A DNA stretch of 64,000 bases from Marinobacter sp. ANT_B65 (GTDB taxonomy: Bacteria > Pseudomonadota > Gammaproteobacteria > Pseudomonadales > Oleiphilaceae), in the NCBI RefSeq assembly GCF_002407605.1, contig NZ_NXGV01000001.1:1923913-1987912 (forward strand). Direction: 5' to 3'. The position numbers were made by a program, and so were the translations under genes. The notes under the pieces are model-generated. The model saw only the letters and a program-made list of their open reading frames with translations, had not been told where the DNA came from and searched no databases. This document shows positions 8,851 to 19,989 of this stretch, one piece after another (position 1 is the stretch's first letter; every line of letters starts with the position of its first letter).

Positions 8851-10272
8851 TCAGCGTTTCAGACTTTTCTGACGGGTCTTTTTCACACGGCGCCCTGCTT
8901 TAAGATCATTATCCTGTTTGACCTTCTGACGCGGTGTTTTCCGGTCAACCTTATTGGCAAAAGGGTTCTCACTGGAGCGGAACTCAAACCGGATCGGTGA
9001 ACCGGTAACCTTCAGCACTTTACGAAATGTATTTTCCAGGTAGCGTTTATACGAACCCGGCAAGGCGGCAGTCTGGTTACCATGAACAACAATAACCGGA
9101 GGGTTTGAGCCACCCTGGTGGGCATACCGGAGTTTAATCCGTCGCCCGCGAACCAGCGGAGGCTGATGCTGAGCAATCGCATCTTCAAGGATCGCTGTGA
9201 GGCGATTGGTTGGCCATTTGGCCATGGCGGATTCATAACAGGCTTCCACCGACTCATACATAACGCCCACACCGGATCCGTGAAGCGCGGATATATAGTG
9301 TTTGTCAGCGTAATCGAGGAAGTCCAGCCGGCGTTTTACCTGCTCTTTTACCTTGGCACGGTCTTCCTGATCCATTCCGTCCCATTTATTGACCGCAACC
9401 ACCAGAGAGCGGCCGGCATCAAGAACAAAACCAATCAGGTGCAGGTCCTGATCAACCAGCCCCTCCCGCGCATCGATAACAAGTATGACTACGTGCGCAT
9501 CATCAATGGCTTTCAGTGTCTTGATAATCGAAAACTTCTCGACGGCCTCATTAACATTCTTCCGGCGCCGGATACCCGCCGTATCAATCAGGGTGTACTG
9601 TTTTTCATGACGCTCATAGGGGATATAAACACTGTCCCGGGTGGTACCAGGCATATCATAAACAACCACCCGGTCTTCTCCCAACATGCGGTTAACCAGG
9701 GTTGACTTGCCTACATTGGGACGGCCAACAATGCCGATACGGATACCTGGGTACTGGTCTGCACGATCATCTTCAACCCGGTCTTCTTCTGAAGGCAGTA
9801 CCACCTCCAGCATCGAACGTACGCCACGGTTATGGGAGGCCGCGACCATAAAAACAGATTCGAATCCAAGGCTGTAGAAGTCAGCAGCGGCGACATCGGG
9901 GTCCTGACCATCAGTCTTGTTGACCACCAGGTGGCCCTGCTTGCCTGACCGGCGCAGGTGATCAGCTATAATTTCATCACCGGCCATAAGTCCCGCACGG
10001 CCATCAACCAGAAACAGAACAATATCTGCTTCTTCAATAGCCTGCAGGGATTGCCGGGCCATCTCAACATCCAGCCCTTCTTCTATGCCGGTGAGGCCGC
10101 CAGTATCTATGACGATAAAGCGCTGATCTTCGTATGTGCCCTCACCATATTTACGATCCCGGGTCAGGCCAGCAAAGTCCGCAACCAGAGCATCGCGGGA
10201 TCGCGTCATCTGGTTGAATAGTGTCGATTTGCCAACATTAGGCCGACCGACAAGAGCAATTACTGGGGTCAT
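8851..10272 (-). CDS. der: Ribosome-biogenesis GTPase Der (EngA)
   Basis: A 473-aa double-GTPase. G domain 1 starts with GRPNVGKST (residues 8-16) and has DTGGL and NKTD. G domain 2 repeats [17 protein letters not shown] and NKWD. A C-terminal KH-like domain ([14 protein letters not shown]) precedes a basic tail. Der acts in late assembly of the 50S ribosomal subunit. It is the last gene of the minus-strand hisS-yfgM-bamB-der block, 61 bases after bamB. Confidence 0.97.
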   Translation of the reverse strand: MTPVIALVGRPNVGKSTLFNQMTRSRDALVADFAGLTRDRKYGEGTYEDQRFIVIDTGGLTGIEEGLDVEMARQSLQAIEEADIVLFLVDGRAGLMAGDEIIADHLRRSGKQGHLVVNKTDGQDPDVAAADFYSLGFESVFMVAASHNRGVRSMLEVVLPSEEDRVEDDRADQYPGIRIGIVGRPNVGKSTLVNRMLGEDRVVVYDMPGTTRDSVYIPYERHEKQYTLIDTAGIRRRKNVNEAVEKFSIIKTLKAIDDAHVVILVIDAREGLVDQDLHLIGFVLDAGRSLVVAVNKWDGMDQEDRAKVKEQVKRRLDFLDYADKHYISALHGSGVGVMYESVEACYESAMAKWPTNRLTAILEDAIAQHQPPLVRGRRIKLRYAHQGGSNPPVIVVHGNQTAALPGSYKRYLENTFRKVLKVTGSPIRFEFRSSENPFANKVDRKTPRQKVKQDNDLKAGRRVKKTRQKSLKR

Positions 10273-10333
10273 AATAAGTCGCTATAAAGTCGTTTTAGGC
10301 TCGGCCTGAAGCAGAGCGTTGAAGGAGTACGGA

Positions 10334-11506
10334 TCAGTTCCGCTCCCTCAGTTTGAATACAGACAGCTTACCGCTGTTCCCGAAAACCATCAGGTTCCCG
10401 TCCGCCATCCGCTGTAACGGCACCCGGAGACCATCGCTGTCGTATCGTTCCTGGCCAACGAGACTTCCGTCAACATCGGAAAGCACATGCAGATAACCTT
10501 CATAATCGCCAATGACCAGATAATCTTCATAAATGGCTGGCTGGGTCAGCTGGCGCCACGATAATGCATCCTGATTCCAGATTTCCCGGCGATCAGAACC
10601 ACGATATGCAACGACTTCGCCATTTGCAGAAGACAGGTAAATATTACCGTCCCCAATCATCGGAGCATTCAGGCTGGATGCCTTTCGGCTCCAGATTTCC
10701 TGGCCGGTACGGATATCAACCAACGCAAGTTTACCCTGATACCCCACAACCATGATTGCAGAATCAAGAACCAACGGCTGACCAGAGATGTCCACCAAGC
10801 GTTCAAGTTCTGTACGCCCCTGCGGCTGTCCTACTTCGTATTGCCATACAGGCTGTCCGGCATCCGCTGACAATGCAATGAGTTTGCCGTTGGAAAACGA
10901 GGCAATCACAACGTCGCCACCAACCAGAGGCGCGGCCGCAGCCCGCAGCGAGAGCGCGGGTACCACACCATCATACTGCCAGCGTTTTTCACCTGTGGCT
11001 GTATCAAACGCAAGAACCCGGCCATCAGTAGTCTGAGCCACCACTATGGTGCCATTTGACTGCGGAGCTGCAAGCGCTTCCGTAGGCAATGCACTACGCC
11101 AGAGTTCACGGCCATCTTCGCGGGATAGCGCAATCAGGTCTGCCTCCCGGGAAACCAGATAAAGCTGTTTCAGGTCACCGCCAACACCGGCAAAAATCCG
11201 GTCCTCCAGTTCCCGCTGCCATTGTTGCTTACCGGTCCCGGCATCCAGGGCTAACAGTTTGCCATCAGCAGAAGCTGCATAAACTATGTCACCGGCATTC
11301 AGAGGTGAAAGGTAAAGAAACTCTTCATCATGCCCGTCACCTACCGACCTGCTCCAGACCGTTTTAAACTCAATGGTGCTATCCACATCGGGAACAGGAA
11401 CCGGCTGTTCAAAGGTATCAGTGGTGCTGCACCCGGTAATGCCCAGGGCCGCCGCCAACACTGAAAAAACGCCGGCGCGGACGAGCCTGTTACCAGTCAA
11501 CCACAT
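10334..11506 (-). CDS. bamB: Outer membrane assembly lipoprotein BamB
   Basis: A 390-aa protein with a lipoprotein signal peptide (lipobox ending ITGC near residue 26) followed by PQQ-type beta-propeller repeats (LLALDAGTGKQQWQRE, LIALSREDGRELWRS, VLAFDTATGEKRWQYDG, LIALSADAGQPVWQYE, LALVDIRTGQEIWSR). It is a periplasm-facing accessory of the BAM complex that inserts outer membrane beta-barrels. Its ATG shares one base with the yfgM stop (TGATG), indicating translational coupling. Confidence 0.95.
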   Translation of the reverse strand: MWLTGNRLVRAGVFSVLAAALGITGCSTTDTFEQPVPVPDVDSTIEFKTVWSRSVGDGHDEEFLYLSPLNAGDIVYAASADGKLLALDAGTGKQQWQRELEDRIFAGVGGDLKQLYLVSREADLIALSREDGRELWRSALPTEALAAPQSNGTIVVAQTTDGRVLAFDTATGEKRWQYDGVVPALSLRAAAAPLVGGDVVIASFSNGKLIALSADAGQPVWQYEVGQPQGRTELERLVDISGQPLVLDSAIMVVGYQGKLALVDIRTGQEIWSRKASSLNAPMIGDGNIYLSSANGEVVAYRGSDRREIWNQDALSWRQLTQPAIYEDYLVIGDYEGYLHVLSDVDGSLVGQERYDSDGLRVPLQRMADGNLMVFGNSGKLSVFKLRERN

Positions 11507-12171
11507 CAGGCGTCCTCCCCGACACCAAGATCAGAAAGCTTGAGTTCAAGAATACCACTCCCGCCTTGCTGGCTTTGTTCCCGTGCTGCCAGATAGGCAT
11601 CACGGGCGCCCTCTTCGTTCCCCTTGGCCAGCAGAATGTCGCCACGTAGCTCAGAGAAAATCGCCGCAAATGCACCTGTAGTCTCAACACTTCCGGCTCC
11701 ATCTATGGTCGCCAGTGCATCGTCATAATTCTCGGCAGCAAACTGGGCACGGGCTAGCCGGTTACGAACTACCAATGCAAGAGCCTCATGCTCGCCTGTT
11801 TTCTCAAGGGCCCACTGGAGCGAATCAATCGCAGCCTCAGCATCGTCTTCCTCAACCAACTGCTGTCGGGCAAGAATCAGGTTGCCGTATACGGCATAGG
11901 CACTATCGGTAAAATCCTCACGCAGAGTTGTCGCGATAAAGGCTACGGTATTGCCCGAAGTTTCATCTGCTTCATTGGCAAAGGCATTCAACAGGGTTGC
12001 GAACTGATTAGCCGCTTCTGCCCGTTGCTGTTCCTGATGGTTCTGCCATGCCTGCCAACCGAATACAATCGCCAGGGCGGCACCGACGCCAATGAGCAGT
12101 GAACTGCCATTACGCTTCCACCAGTCCTTGATCGCTTCTACCTGTTCTTCTTCGGTGCGCAATTCCGCCAT
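11506..12171 (-). CDS. yfgM: YfgM family tetratricopeptide inner-membrane protein
   Basis: A 221-aa protein starting MAELRTEEEQVEAIKDWWKRNG, then one transmembrane segment (LLIGVGAALAIVFGWQAW, about residues 24-42) and a periplasmic TPR-like helical region. This is the family layout of YfgM, an ancillary SecYEG-associated protein that works with PpiD in E. coli. It sits between hisS and bamB, its conserved position, and overlaps bamB by one base. Confidence 0.92.
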   Translation of the reverse strand: MAELRTEEEQVEAIKDWWKRNGSSLLIGVGAALAIVFGWQAWQNHQEQQRAEAANQFATLLNAFANEADETSGNTVAFIATTLREDFTDSAYAVYGNLILARQQLVEEDDAEAAIDSLQWALEKTGEHEALALVVRNRLARAQFAAENYDDALATIDGAGSVETTGAFAAIFSELRGDILLAKGNEEGARDAYLAAREQSQQGGSGILELKLSDLGVGEDA

Positions 12172-12213
12172 GTTGACTCCTGTAATGTGTTTTAACTTTT
12201 ATGTTCGTTCGAA

Positions 12214-13494
12214 TCAGTTCGTCAGGGCTTTCGCAAGCACCGTTGCCAAATCATTCTGCGCCACACTTCTCTGCTCTTCATCCGAGCGCAACGGTTTGAG
12301 ACCCACAGTCCCATTCGCCAGCTCGTTCTCCCCCAAAATGACAGCATAGCGGGCGCCACTTCTGTCCGCTTTTTTCATCTGACTCTTGAAGCTGCCACCA
12401 CCGCAATGGCTGACAACGACCCGATCTTCAAGTTCATTACGCAAGGTCTCGGCAAGTGCCATGGCCGGAGCAACTGCCGCTTCACCCATTGCAGTCACAT
12501 AAACATCCGCATTGCTGTTGGCTTCTTCCGGAACCAGCCCCAGGGTATCAAGCAGCAGAATAAGGCGCTCAAGCCCCATAGCGAAACCAACAGCACAAGT
12601 GGGCTTGCCGCCAAGCTGCTCTACCAGACCGTCATAGCGCCCGCCTGCGCAGATAGTGCCCTGGGCACCAAGGCTATCAGTAACCCACTCAAAAACAGTT
12701 TTTCCGTAGTAGTCGAGCCCGCGAACCAAAGCCGGGTTAACGGTATAAGCAATACCAGCCACATCCAGCAGTTTCCTGAGCTGGTCAAAATGCTCACGTG
12801 ATTCAGCATCAAGATACTCTTCCAGGCGCGGCGCTTCTGTAAGCAGTTTACGTGTGCCCGGATCCTTGGTGTCCAGAATACGTAGTGGATTGGAATCAAG
12901 ACGCCGCAGGCTGTCTGCGTCCAACTGATCCTTGTACTGTTCCAGGTACTGCACCAGGGCACCCCGAAATTCCTTGCGCGCCGCCGCCGAGCCGATAGAG
13001 TTGATTTCCAGCCGTGCATGGGTACCCAGGCCCAACTCCTGCCAGAGCCTGGCAGTGAGAATCAGCAGCTCAGCATCGATATCCGGGCCCTGCATGCCAA
13101 AACATTCAACACCGATCTGATGAAACTGACGGTAACGGCCCTTTTGTGGCCGCTCATGCCGGAACATAGGCCCCGTGTACCACAATCTGCGGGTCTGATT
13201 GAACAGCAGACCGTGCTCTTCTGCAGCACGCACGCACCCGGCGGTGCCTTCAGGCCGGAGAGTCAGGCTGTCACCATTGCGATCTTCAAAGGTGTACATT
13301 TCCTTTTCAACGATATCCGTAACCTCACCGATGGAGCGCCTGAACAGATCAGTCTGCTCCACCACGGGCATCCGGATTTCCTGATAACCATATTGCCGCA
13401 AAACCTTGCGCACAGTCGACTCAACAAACTGCCACAGCGGTGTCTGTTCTGGCAGGATATCGTTCATCCCGCGTATTGCCTGAATCTTAGCCAA
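12214..13494 (-). CDS. hisS: Histidine-tRNA ligase
   Basis: A 426-aa class II aminoacyl-tRNA synthetase. Motif 1 region [29 protein letters not shown], motif 2 [21 protein letters not shown], histidine-binding [15 protein letters not shown] and motif 3 [11 protein letters not shown] are all present, followed by the anticodon-binding domain. The best start is TTG at 13494: the N-terminal [10 protein letters not shown] alignment begins there and AAGGG lies 6 bases upstream. It is 50 bases downstream of ispG. Confidence 0.97.
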   Translation of the reverse strand: MAKIQAIRGMNDILPEQTPLWQFVESTVRKVLRQYGYQEIRMPVVEQTDLFRRSIGEVTDIVEKEMYTFEDRNGDSLTLRPEGTAGCVRAAEEHGLLFNQTRRLWYTGPMFRHERPQKGRYRQFHQIGVECFGMQGPDIDAELLILTARLWQELGLGTHARLEINSIGSAAARKEFRGALVQYLEQYKDQLDADSLRRLDSNPLRILDTKDPGTRKLLTEAPRLEEYLDAESREHFDQLRKLLDVAGIAYTVNPALVRGLDYYGKTVFEWVTDSLGAQGTICAGGRYDGLVEQLGGKPTCAVGFAMGLERLILLLDTLGLVPEEANSNADVYVTAMGEAAVAPAMALAETLRNELEDRVVVSHCGGGSFKSQMKKADRSGARYAVILGENELANGTVGLKPLRSDEEQRSVAQNDLATVLAKALTN

Positions 13495-13544
13495 TGTAAA
13501 CCCTTAGTACTTTCTGGAGAATAATGCCTGAACGAATCAAACGA

Positions 13545-14663
13545 TCACTTGTCTGAGCGCACGATGATGGCGTCTTCCTGCGCTTTACGACGATCGATCT
13601 CTTCCCGGATGAGCCGTTCGAGATCATCGGTAAGATTGGCATTATCAAGTTTCTGGTTTGGCTTTCCAGCCCTATAAAACAGGTTCTTCGGGCTACCACC
13701 AGTCAGACCGATATCTGCTATTTTAGCTTCACCCGGGCCGTTCACGATGCAGCCAATGATGGCAACGTCCAGCGCATCATTTACATCCTCAAGTCGCACT
13801 TCCAGATCATTCATGGTCTGAATAACATCAAAGTTCTGGCGCGAGCAACTTGGGCAGGCAATGAAATTGATACCTCGGCTGCGTAACCTCAGGCTTTTCA
13901 GAATATCAAAACCTACCTTGATTTCCTGAACCGGATCCGCAGCCAGAGAAACCCGGATAGTATCGCCAATGCCATCCATCAGCAGCATGCCAAGGCCTAT
14001 GGATGATTTCACAGTGCCCGACCGGAGCCCGCCTGCTTCAGTGATACCTAGATGCAGTGGCTGCTCAATCTGGGCCGCAATTTTGCGATAGGCGTCTACC
14101 GTCATGAAAACTTCTGACGCTTTCAGGCTGACTTTAAAATTCTGAAAATCGTGCCGGTCCAGAATATCAATATGGCGCATAGCCGATTCAACCAGCGCAT
14201 CAGCAGTCGGTTCGCCGTATTTGCGCTGAAGTTCTTTTTCCAGAGAGCCTGCATTCACACCAATACGGATTGGTATGTTGCGATCGCGTGCAGCACTGAT
14301 CACAGCGCTTACCCGGTCTTCCCGGCCAATATTGCCAGGATTAATCCGCAGGCAATCTACGCCCAACTCGGCAACCCGAAGGGCGATTTTATGATCAAAG
14401 TGAATATCCGCAACAAGAGGCACTGAAACCCGTTCGCGAATTTTCCCGAAGGCGTCGGCCGCTTCCATTGACGGCACAGATACCCTCACAATATCGGCGC
14501 CTGCATCCTGTAACGCTGCAACCTGACCGACTGTCGCATCAACATCACACGTATTGGTGTTGGTCATACTTTGCACGGCAATAGGCGCATCACCGCCAAC
14601 GGGTACATTCCCCACCATGATCTGGCGGGATTTGCGTCTTTTGATCGGGGATTCGTGTTTCAT
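13545..14663 (-). CDS. ispG: 4-hydroxy-3-methylbut-2-en-1-yl diphosphate synthase (IspG/GcpE)
   Basis: A 372-aa iron-sulfur enzyme of the MEP isoprenoid pathway. It opens with [20 protein letters not shown] and has [20 protein letters not shown] and LRINPGNIG. The 4Fe-4S cysteines are in [12 protein letters not shown] (C-x2-C) and [12 protein letters not shown]. Length matches the bacterial family. It lies in the conserved rodZ-ispG-hisS order. Its cluster must be supplied by an Fe-S assembly system, relevant to the reduced isc locus at 18248-19912. Confidence 0.97.
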   Translation of the reverse strand: MKHESPIKRRKSRQIMVGNVPVGGDAPIAVQSMTNTNTCDVDATVGQVAALQDAGADIVRVSVPSMEAADAFGKIRERVSVPLVADIHFDHKIALRVAELGVDCLRINPGNIGREDRVSAVISAARDRNIPIRIGVNAGSLEKELQRKYGEPTADALVESAMRHIDILDRHDFQNFKVSLKASEVFMTVDAYRKIAAQIEQPLHLGITEAGGLRSGTVKSSIGLGMLLMDGIGDTIRVSLAADPVQEIKVGFDILKSLRLRSRGINFIACPSCSRQNFDVIQTMNDLEVRLEDVNDALDVAIIGCIVNGPGEAKIADIGLTGGSPKNLFYRAGKPNQKLDNANLTDDLERLIREEIDRRKAQEDAIIVRSDK

Positions 14664-14697
14664 TTGCTAGAGACCAAAATAGATAAATGCACAGTTT

Positions 14698-15726
14698 TCA
14701 GATTGTCAGAGTAAACTCAGACCGATTGTTCACAACCGGAAAATCGCTAATGTCCACAACTTTGCCCTGAAAGCGAATCGCTTTGACGGTATCAACAGCA
14801 CCAATAACAACTTTCAGCGGCACCTCTCCGGATACCTCAAGTTTATCACCCGCTCTTTTCAGGGAGCTTGCAAGCCTTGCACCGGTGGCGTCCCTCACCT
14901 GTACCCAGCAATCGCCGGTAAAATCGATTTCCAGCCTGCCGGCTATGATACCTGACTCGTCACTGACCAGGGGCTGAGCCAGCGCGGGCTCAGTAGATTG
15001 AGCGACAACCGGAATCTGATCGCTTTCAATGGGGTTCTGCGGGGCAGCGGCTGCCTCCTCAACTTCAGCTGCAGCGGACTGCTCCATCGAAGTATCTACC
15101 GCATCCGGATTTTCCGGGGATGCCGGATCGGCAGCTCCGGCCAGGTCGTTGTCCGGGGAAGCTATTGTAGTTCCAGTGCCGGATTCACGACCTTCACTAT
15201 TGGTACTTTGCAGAGAGTCAGAAGCAACTGCGGGCTCGTCTTTCACCAAAGACTCGTCCGGCCCAGACAGTGTGGAAACCGGTGCACCGGCTTCTCCGGG
15301 GCTGAACCTGGGAATAACGAACATGACAACCAGAGCGCCCACCAGCACAAGGGTTGTGACCAGCAGAAGCAGCTTGCCAATCCTGCGTTTTCTGCGTCTC
15401 CGCCGTTCAATATTAACCAGCGGACTCGCTTCCAGTTCGCGCACTTTCTGTTGCCGCAGAGGCTCAAGCTCACGATTCAGATCAGCAATAACTGCATCAG
15501 CGTCAAGGCTAACCTGTCTGGCATAGGCCCTTACATAGCCTTTAAGAAAGAGCTCGCTGTCTATCTTCCCGTAATCACCGCTTTCAATTGCCTGAATAAT
15601 ACAACTTCTCAAATGCTGCGCATCAGCAATCTGGGCGACGCTCAATCCATGCCTTTCTCTTGCCGTCTTTAGCTGCTGGCCAACGGTTTCAGTCGACACA
15701 GACTGTTGGAGATCATCACTTGTCAT
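14698..15726 (-). CDS. rodZ: RodZ-like cytoskeleton protein (HTH_25, one TM, DUF4115)
   Basis: A 342-aa protein with three parts. An N-terminal cytoplasmic helix-turn-helix (VGQQLKTARERHGLSVAQIADAQ, residues 16-85) precedes one transmembrane helix after an RRRRRKRRIGK stretch (about residues 117-138). A long low-complexity Ala/Pro/Ser/Glu periplasmic linker leads to a C-terminal DUF4115 domain (DCWVQVRDATGARL). RodZ links MreB to the cell-wall elongation machinery. Its start overlaps the end of pilF by 11 bases. Confidence 0.9.
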   Translation of the reverse strand: MTSDDLQQSVSTETVGQQLKTARERHGLSVAQIADAQHLRSCIIQAIESGDYGKIDSELFLKGYVRAYARQVSLDADAVIADLNRELEPLRQQKVRELEASPLVNIERRRRRKRRIGKLLLLVTTLVLVGALVVMFVIPRFSPGEAGAPVSTLSGPDESLVKDEPAVASDSLQSTNSEGRESGTGTTIASPDNDLAGAADPASPENPDAVDTSMEQSAAAEVEEAAAAPQNPIESDQIPVVAQSTEPALAQPLVSDESGIIAGRLEIDFTGDCWVQVRDATGARLASSLKRAGDKLEVSGEVPLKVVIGAVDTVKAIRFQGKVVDISDFPVVNNRSEFTLTI

Positions 15727-16522
15727 TTGAAATCAGCGCCTTGTATTGTTGGTACTCTACTGACTCCGGGTATTGGTTCTTCAACTGCAACACCATACTC
15801 GACTCCCGATTTACGTCTCCGAGAAAGCGCGAGATGCGGATACCCGTAAACAGACTCTCAGGGGAATGCTGCAGCCCCTCAGTTCTTTCCAGTCGCAGCA
15901 GCAGGCGATCGTAATAACGCGCAGCACCCGCGATATCGCCGGTTTCTACCATCACGCGGGAAAGTGAAAGCAGCGATCGGGCATCACCACGACTTAACTC
16001 AACAGCACGACGATAGGAACCAACAGCTTCGTCCTGCTGGCCGAGCCTCTCCTGAGTCATACCAAGATTATAGAAAACAGAGCTGCGGTCTTTGTAATCT
16101 GTATCCCTGGAAGCTGCCTGAAACTGGTCGCGAGCTTCTTCGAACCGCCCTTTGGAATAGAGAAATGCACCGTAATACACTCTGGCACGAGTGTATCCGC
16201 CATCTTCGGAAATGGCTCTTCTGAAAGACTGCTCTGCGAGTTCCGGATCACCGTCAGAATGGTAGACAAGCCCTTGGGCGGCAAGAGCGGAAGGACTGTT
16301 TGGCTCAAGTTCCAGTGCGCGATCCAGGTGCTGCCTGGCCCGCTCGATATTACCCTGGCCAATGTAGGCGGTAGATAGCTGAACATAGTTTTCAACAGCT
16401 TTCTGACGATCCGCCTCCCGGGTGAAACGGCTGTCTGTTGTGGTGACGCACCCGGTGATAAAAAGAGCGACCAGCAAGGGCACTACAGCAGTAAAACATC
16501 CACTCACCGATTTCATAGCCAC
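15716..16522 (-). CDS. pilF: Type IV pilus biogenesis/stability lipoprotein PilF (PilW family)
   Basis: A 268-aa lipoprotein with lipobox FITGC near residue 25, followed by TPR repeats (YVQLSTAYIGQGNIERARQ, PSALAAQGLVYHSDGDPELA, SVFYNLGMTQERLGQQDEAV). PilF pilots the PilQ secretin to the outer membrane. It lies 40 bases after rlmN, in the order conserved in Pseudomonas relatives. Confidence 0.93.
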   Translation of the reverse strand: MAMKSVSGCFTAVVPLLVALFITGCVTTTDSRFTREADRQKAVENYVQLSTAYIGQGNIERARQHLDRALELEPNSPSALAAQGLVYHSDGDPELAEQSFRRAISEDGGYTRARVYYGAFLYSKGRFEEARDQFQAASRDTDYKDRSSVFYNLGMTQERLGQQDEAVGSYRRAVELSRGDARSLLSLSRVMVETGDIAGAARYYDRLLLRLERTEGLQHSPESLFTGIRISRFLGDVNRESSMVLQLKNQYPESVEYQQYKALISNDK

Positions 16523-16562
16523 AGAATGCGTTCCTCGCAGATTAAACGTTGTAGGTGTCCGC

Positions 16563-17675
16563 TCAGGGATTCACCTGCTGAACATTAATATATCGCTGAC
16601 TCCTGCGAGTACGATCTTCAACCTTGCCGACCAACTGGCCACAGGCAGCGTCAATATCATCGCCCCGGGTCGTTCTGATAGTTGCGATATAACCGGCCTC
16701 ATTCAGCACAGCCTGAAAACGTCGGGTAGCATTCATGCTTGGCCGGCGGAAATCACTTTCAGGGAAAGGATTAAAAGGAATAAGATTGATTTTACAGGGA
16801 AGATCCCGCAGCAGTTCCGCAAGTTCTCTGGCGTGCTCAGGCTTGTCATTCATCCCTTCGATGACCGTGTATTCAATGGTCGCCTTTCGCTTTTCCGGCA
16901 AGCGGCTGAAATACCGGCGCGTTGCCGCCAGAAGTTCCGCTATCGGGTACTTCTTGTTGAGCGGAACCAGCTTGTTCCTTAACTCATCATTGGGGGCATG
17001 CAGCGAAATGGCCAGTGAAACATCCGTAACTTCTGCCAGCCGGTCGATCCCCGGCACAACCCCGGATGTACTCAGGGTAACCCTGCGTTTGGAGATGCCG
17101 TAAGCGAGGTCTTCCATCATCAGATTCATGGCATCTACCACATTGTCGAAGTTCAGCAGAGGTTCACCCATGCCCATCATGACAACGTTGGTAATTGGCC
17201 TGTCCGGCCCCGGCTCAAAAGGCATGAATGCCTTACGCGCCACCCATACCTGGCCAATAATCTCGGCAGCCGTGAGGTTTCGGTTAAAACCCCGTTTCCC
17301 GGTAGAACAAAAGGTGCAGTCAAGGCTGCAGCCAATTTGCGAGGATACGCACAAGGTTCCGCGCTCGCCGTCCGGGATCAGCACAGTTTCGACACTGTTG
17401 CCATTATCCATGCGCATGACCCACTTGCGAGTGCCGTCTTTTGACGTTTCGTCATAGACAACTTCCGGGCCGCGAATTTCAGCTACTTCCTTGAGCCTAT
17501 CCCGCAGGGATTTGCTCACATTGGTCATTTGATCAAAGTCATCCACGCCACGCTGGTGCATCCACTGCAGTATCTGAGTAGCACGAAAACGCTTTTCCCC
17601 CAGAGAATCAAAGAAAGCCTCAAGCTTGTCTTTCGGCATCCCCAGCAGGTTGGTTTTCTCAGCGGCCGCTGTCAT
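16563..17675 (-). CDS. rlmN: Dual-specificity 23S rRNA/tRNA methyltransferase RlmN
   Basis: A 370-aa radical-SAM enzyme that methylates C2 of A2503 in 23S rRNA and A37 of some tRNAs. The radical-SAM cluster motif is CSLDCTFC (C-x3-C-x2-C). The resolving cysteine is in [11 protein letters not shown] near the C-terminus. [20 protein letters not shown] and MGMGEPLLN are also typical. It is followed by pilF. Confidence 0.97.
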   Translation of the reverse strand: MTAAAEKTNLLGMPKDKLEAFFDSLGEKRFRATQILQWMHQRGVDDFDQMTNVSKSLRDRLKEVAEIRGPEVVYDETSKDGTRKWVMRMDNGNSVETVLIPDGERGTLCVSSQIGCSLDCTFCSTGKRGFNRNLTAAEIIGQVWVARKAFMPFEPGPDRPITNVVMMGMGEPLLNFDNVVDAMNLMMEDLAYGISKRRVTLSTSGVVPGIDRLAEVTDVSLAISLHAPNDELRNKLVPLNKKYPIAELLAATRRYFSRLPEKRKATIEYTVIEGMNDKPEHARELAELLRDLPCKINLIPFNPFPESDFRRPSMNATRRFQAVLNEAGYIATIRTTRGDDIDAACGQLVGKVEDRTRRSQRYINVQQVNP

Positions 17676-17737
17676 TTTATAACCTCAATCAGATAACCAA
17701 TGCGGAGACTGCCGGCGGCAGTCCCCGACCAACAGAA

Positions 17738-18166
17738 TCAACCGCGCGGGCAGATTTCGTTGTCATTGAAAAAATAGGCGATTTCACGCTCAGCTGAAGC
17801 AGCAGAGTCAGAACCATGAACCGCGTTCGCATCGATAGATGAAGCGAAATCAGCGCGGATTGTGCCGGCTTCAGCTTCCTTGGGGTTGGTAGCACCCATC
17901 AGGTCACGGTTTTTCAGGATGGCGCCTTCGCCTTCCAGAACCTGAACAACAACCGGGCCGGACGTCATAAATGCAACCAGGTCATTAAAGAACGGACGCT
18001 CTTTGTGCTCGGCATAGAAACCTTCAGCCTGCTCCTGAGTAAGGTGCATCATGCGTGAGGCAACAATGTTCAGGCCGGCTTTCTCAAAACGGCTGTAGAT
18101 CTCACCGATCACATTTTTTGCAACTGCATCAGGCTTGATAATGGAAAGCGTGCGCTCGTTAGCCAT
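17738..18166 (-). CDS. ndk: Nucleoside diphosphate kinase
   Basis: A 142-aa protein with the full NDK pattern: [20 protein letters not shown] at the N-terminus, [24 protein letters not shown], and active-site His in [20 protein letters not shown]. It balances NTP pools. In Pseudomonas-type genomes ndk follows the whole isc operon; here it follows the cysteine desulfurase directly. Confidence 0.97.
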   Translation of the reverse strand: MANERTLSIIKPDAVAKNVIGEIYSRFEKAGLNIVASRMMHLTQEQAEGFYAEHKERPFFNDLVAFMTSGPVVVQVLEGEGAILKNRDLMGATNPKEAEAGTIRADFASSIDANAVHGSDSAASAEREIAYFFNDNEICPRG

Positions 18167-18247
18167 GGTACTTCTCCTTTAAGGTTCAGGTTATAGAATT
18201 CGGGTAAATTTCAGGCCTGCGATTATACGCAGTCGAAGGCCCACTGC

Positions 18248-19396
18248 CTACCGCACTGCACGAAGACGGGTAACAACATCAACAATTTGCGCACTGGCGA
18301 AGGCTATTTCTTCTGCTGTTGTGAAACGCCCCATGGAAAACCGCAAGGCACGATGCGCCAACTCATCGCTCAGCCCGATACCACGGAGCACAAAAGAAGG
18401 CTCAACTGCGGCTGAAGCGCATGCAGAACCAGAGGAAACAGCCAGATCCCGCAACCCAAGCATCAGCGACTCTGCGTCTACGCCTTCAAACGACAGGTTA
18501 ATGATCCCCGGCACACGACAGGCGTCAGAACCGTTAAGGGTCACACCAGGCAAGCCTTTCAGTCCACCCAGAAACGCTGTACGCAAACACTCAAGATGCT
18601 GCACATCGTCATCAAGGCAGGCTTCCGCCATGGCAAAGGCCTTACCCATACCGACAATCTGGTGTGTTGGCAGAGTTCCGGAACGCATACCGCGCTCATG
18701 GCCACCGCCATGAATCTGAGCCTCTATCCGTACATCGGGCGAGCGCCTCACATAGAGTGCGCCGACACCTTTGGGGCCATATACCTTGTGCCCTGAAAGA
18801 GACAACAGATCAACCGGCATGGCAGTCACATCAACAGGTAGCTTGCCAGCCGCCTGGGCTGCATCCACGTGAAACATCACGCCACGACTCCGGAGTTCCG
18901 AGCCAATGGCTGCTATATCAGTCACGCAACCCAACTCGTTATTTACAAGCATCAGACTCACCAGAACCGTTTCGGGCCTGAGCGCATCAAACACCTGGTC
19001 GGGCTGTATGCGACCATCGCTGCCGGGACTTAGCCAGGTAACATCGACACCCCTGGATTCCAGCCACTTGCAGGTATCTACTACCGCCTTGTGCTCAATA
19101 GCCGAAGTTATAACGTGCGCATTGTCACGCCCGGCAACAGCCCCCTTGATCGCAAGGTTATCGGATTCTGTTGCGCCGGAGGTCCAGACAATTTCCCGCG
19201 GGTCTGCGTGAATAAGGCTCGCCACCTGGCCCCGGGCCGATTCTACGGCGGCTTCCGCCTGCCAGCCGAACCCGTGGGTGCGCGAGGCAGGGTTGCCAAA
19301 CAGTCCATCGGGAGTCAGGTATTTGATCATTTCATCAGCGACTGCGGGGTCAACGGGTGTCGTTGCCGCGTAATCGAGGTATACGGGCTTTTTCAT
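18248..19396 (-). CDS. IscS-type cysteine desulfurase lacking the IscU-docking tail
   Basis: A 382-aa PLP enzyme of the IscS/NifS group. It opens with [14 protein letters not shown] and has the PLP lysine in [16 protein letters not shown] and the sulfur-carrying cysteine loop [19 protein letters not shown]. It takes sulfur from cysteine for Fe-S clusters or thiolation. It ends [18 protein letters not shown], about 20 residues short of E. coli IscS, whose last residues contact IscU. It follows iscR by 18 bases, but iscU, iscA, hscBA, fdx and iscX are absent and the next gene is ndk. Whether it should be called IscS or a NifS-like desulfurase working with another scaffold is open. Confidence 0.9.
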   Translation of the reverse strand: MKKPVYLDYAATTPVDPAVADEMIKYLTPDGLFGNPASRTHGFGWQAEAAVESARGQVASLIHADPREIVWTSGATESDNLAIKGAVAGRDNAHVITSAIEHKAVVDTCKWLESRGVDVTWLSPGSDGRIQPDQVFDALRPETVLVSLMLVNNELGCVTDIAAIGSELRSRGVMFHVDAAQAAGKLPVDVTAMPVDLLSLSGHKVYGPKGVGALYVRRSPDVRIEAQIHGGGHERGMRSGTLPTHQIVGMGKAFAMAEACLDDDVQHLECLRTAFLGGLKGLPGVTLNGSDACRVPGIINLSFEGVDAESLMLGLRDLAVSSGSACASAAVEPSFVLRGIGLSDELAHRALRFSMGRFTTAEEIAFASAQIVDVVTRLRAVR

Positions 19397-19414
19397 AAAA
19401 TACAGAGACTTGAT

Positions 19415-19912
19415 TCAGGCGGGCGCCTGATCGTTCAGACGCTCGGTATTAATAGTGTCAGAATCACCATCTATCTGACGGCGGTTCTGCCGGTCCGCAA
19501 CCAGGCGGATTTCATGTCGCTCCATCAGATCTCCGAGACTGATCTCACTGAGAAACTGATGAATCTGATCACTCAGATCAGACCAAAGGTGATGAGTCAG
19601 ACATTTTTCGCCATTCTGGCAGTCACCTTTATTTCCACACCGCGTGGTATCCAGGGATTCACTCACAGCATCAACAACGTCCGCAATATAAATGTCAGAC
19701 GCGCCACGGTTGAGGCGGTAACCTCCCCCGGGGCCACGGATACTGGTCACCAACTGACGACGGCGAAGGCGAGAGAAAAGCTGTTCCAGATAGGAAAGTG
19801 AAATTTCCTGACGGACTGATATATCCGCAAGAGTCACCGGCCCCTGCCCCCCGTGAAGGGCAAGATCCAGCATTGCCGTAACGGCGTAGCGGCCTTTTGT
19901 AGTCAACTTCAT
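19415..19912 (-). CDS. iscR: Rrf2-family Fe-S transcription regulator IscR
   Basis: A 165-aa regulator starting [20 protein letters not shown]. It has a winged-helix domain ([32 protein letters not shown]) and the cluster ligands [21 protein letters not shown] (C-x5-C-x5-C plus His), as in IscR. It senses Fe-S status and represses its own operon. A promoter overlapping a type-1-like IscR box lies upstream (19957-19989). Only one downstream isc gene remains. Confidence 0.95.
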   Translation of the reverse strand: MKLTTKGRYAVTAMLDLALHGGQGPVTLADISVRQEISLSYLEQLFSRLRRRQLVTSIRGPGGGYRLNRGASDIYIADVVDAVSESLDTTRCGNKGDCQNGEKCLTHHLWSDLSDQIHQFLSEISLGDLMERHEIRLVADRQNRRQIDGDSDTINTERLNDQAPA

Positions 19913-19956
19913 GGCATCAGCCCCATCATGGGATTGAATCTCGATATCGGGTACCG

Positions 19957-19989
19957 AGTATGAATTGACCTAGTATTTCAGTCAAGTAT
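19957..19989 (-). promoter_or_regulatory. iscR promoter with overlapping IscR type-1-like site
   Basis: On the minus strand TTGACT (rc of 19980-19985), a 17-base spacer and CATACT (rc of 19957-19962) form a sigma-70 promoter. The -35 region is embedded in ATACTTGACTGAAATACTAG followed by GTCAAT, resembling the type 1 IscR operator (ATA..YGACT..YAGTC). This suggests autorepression by [2Fe-2S]-IscR. Confidence 0.65.
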
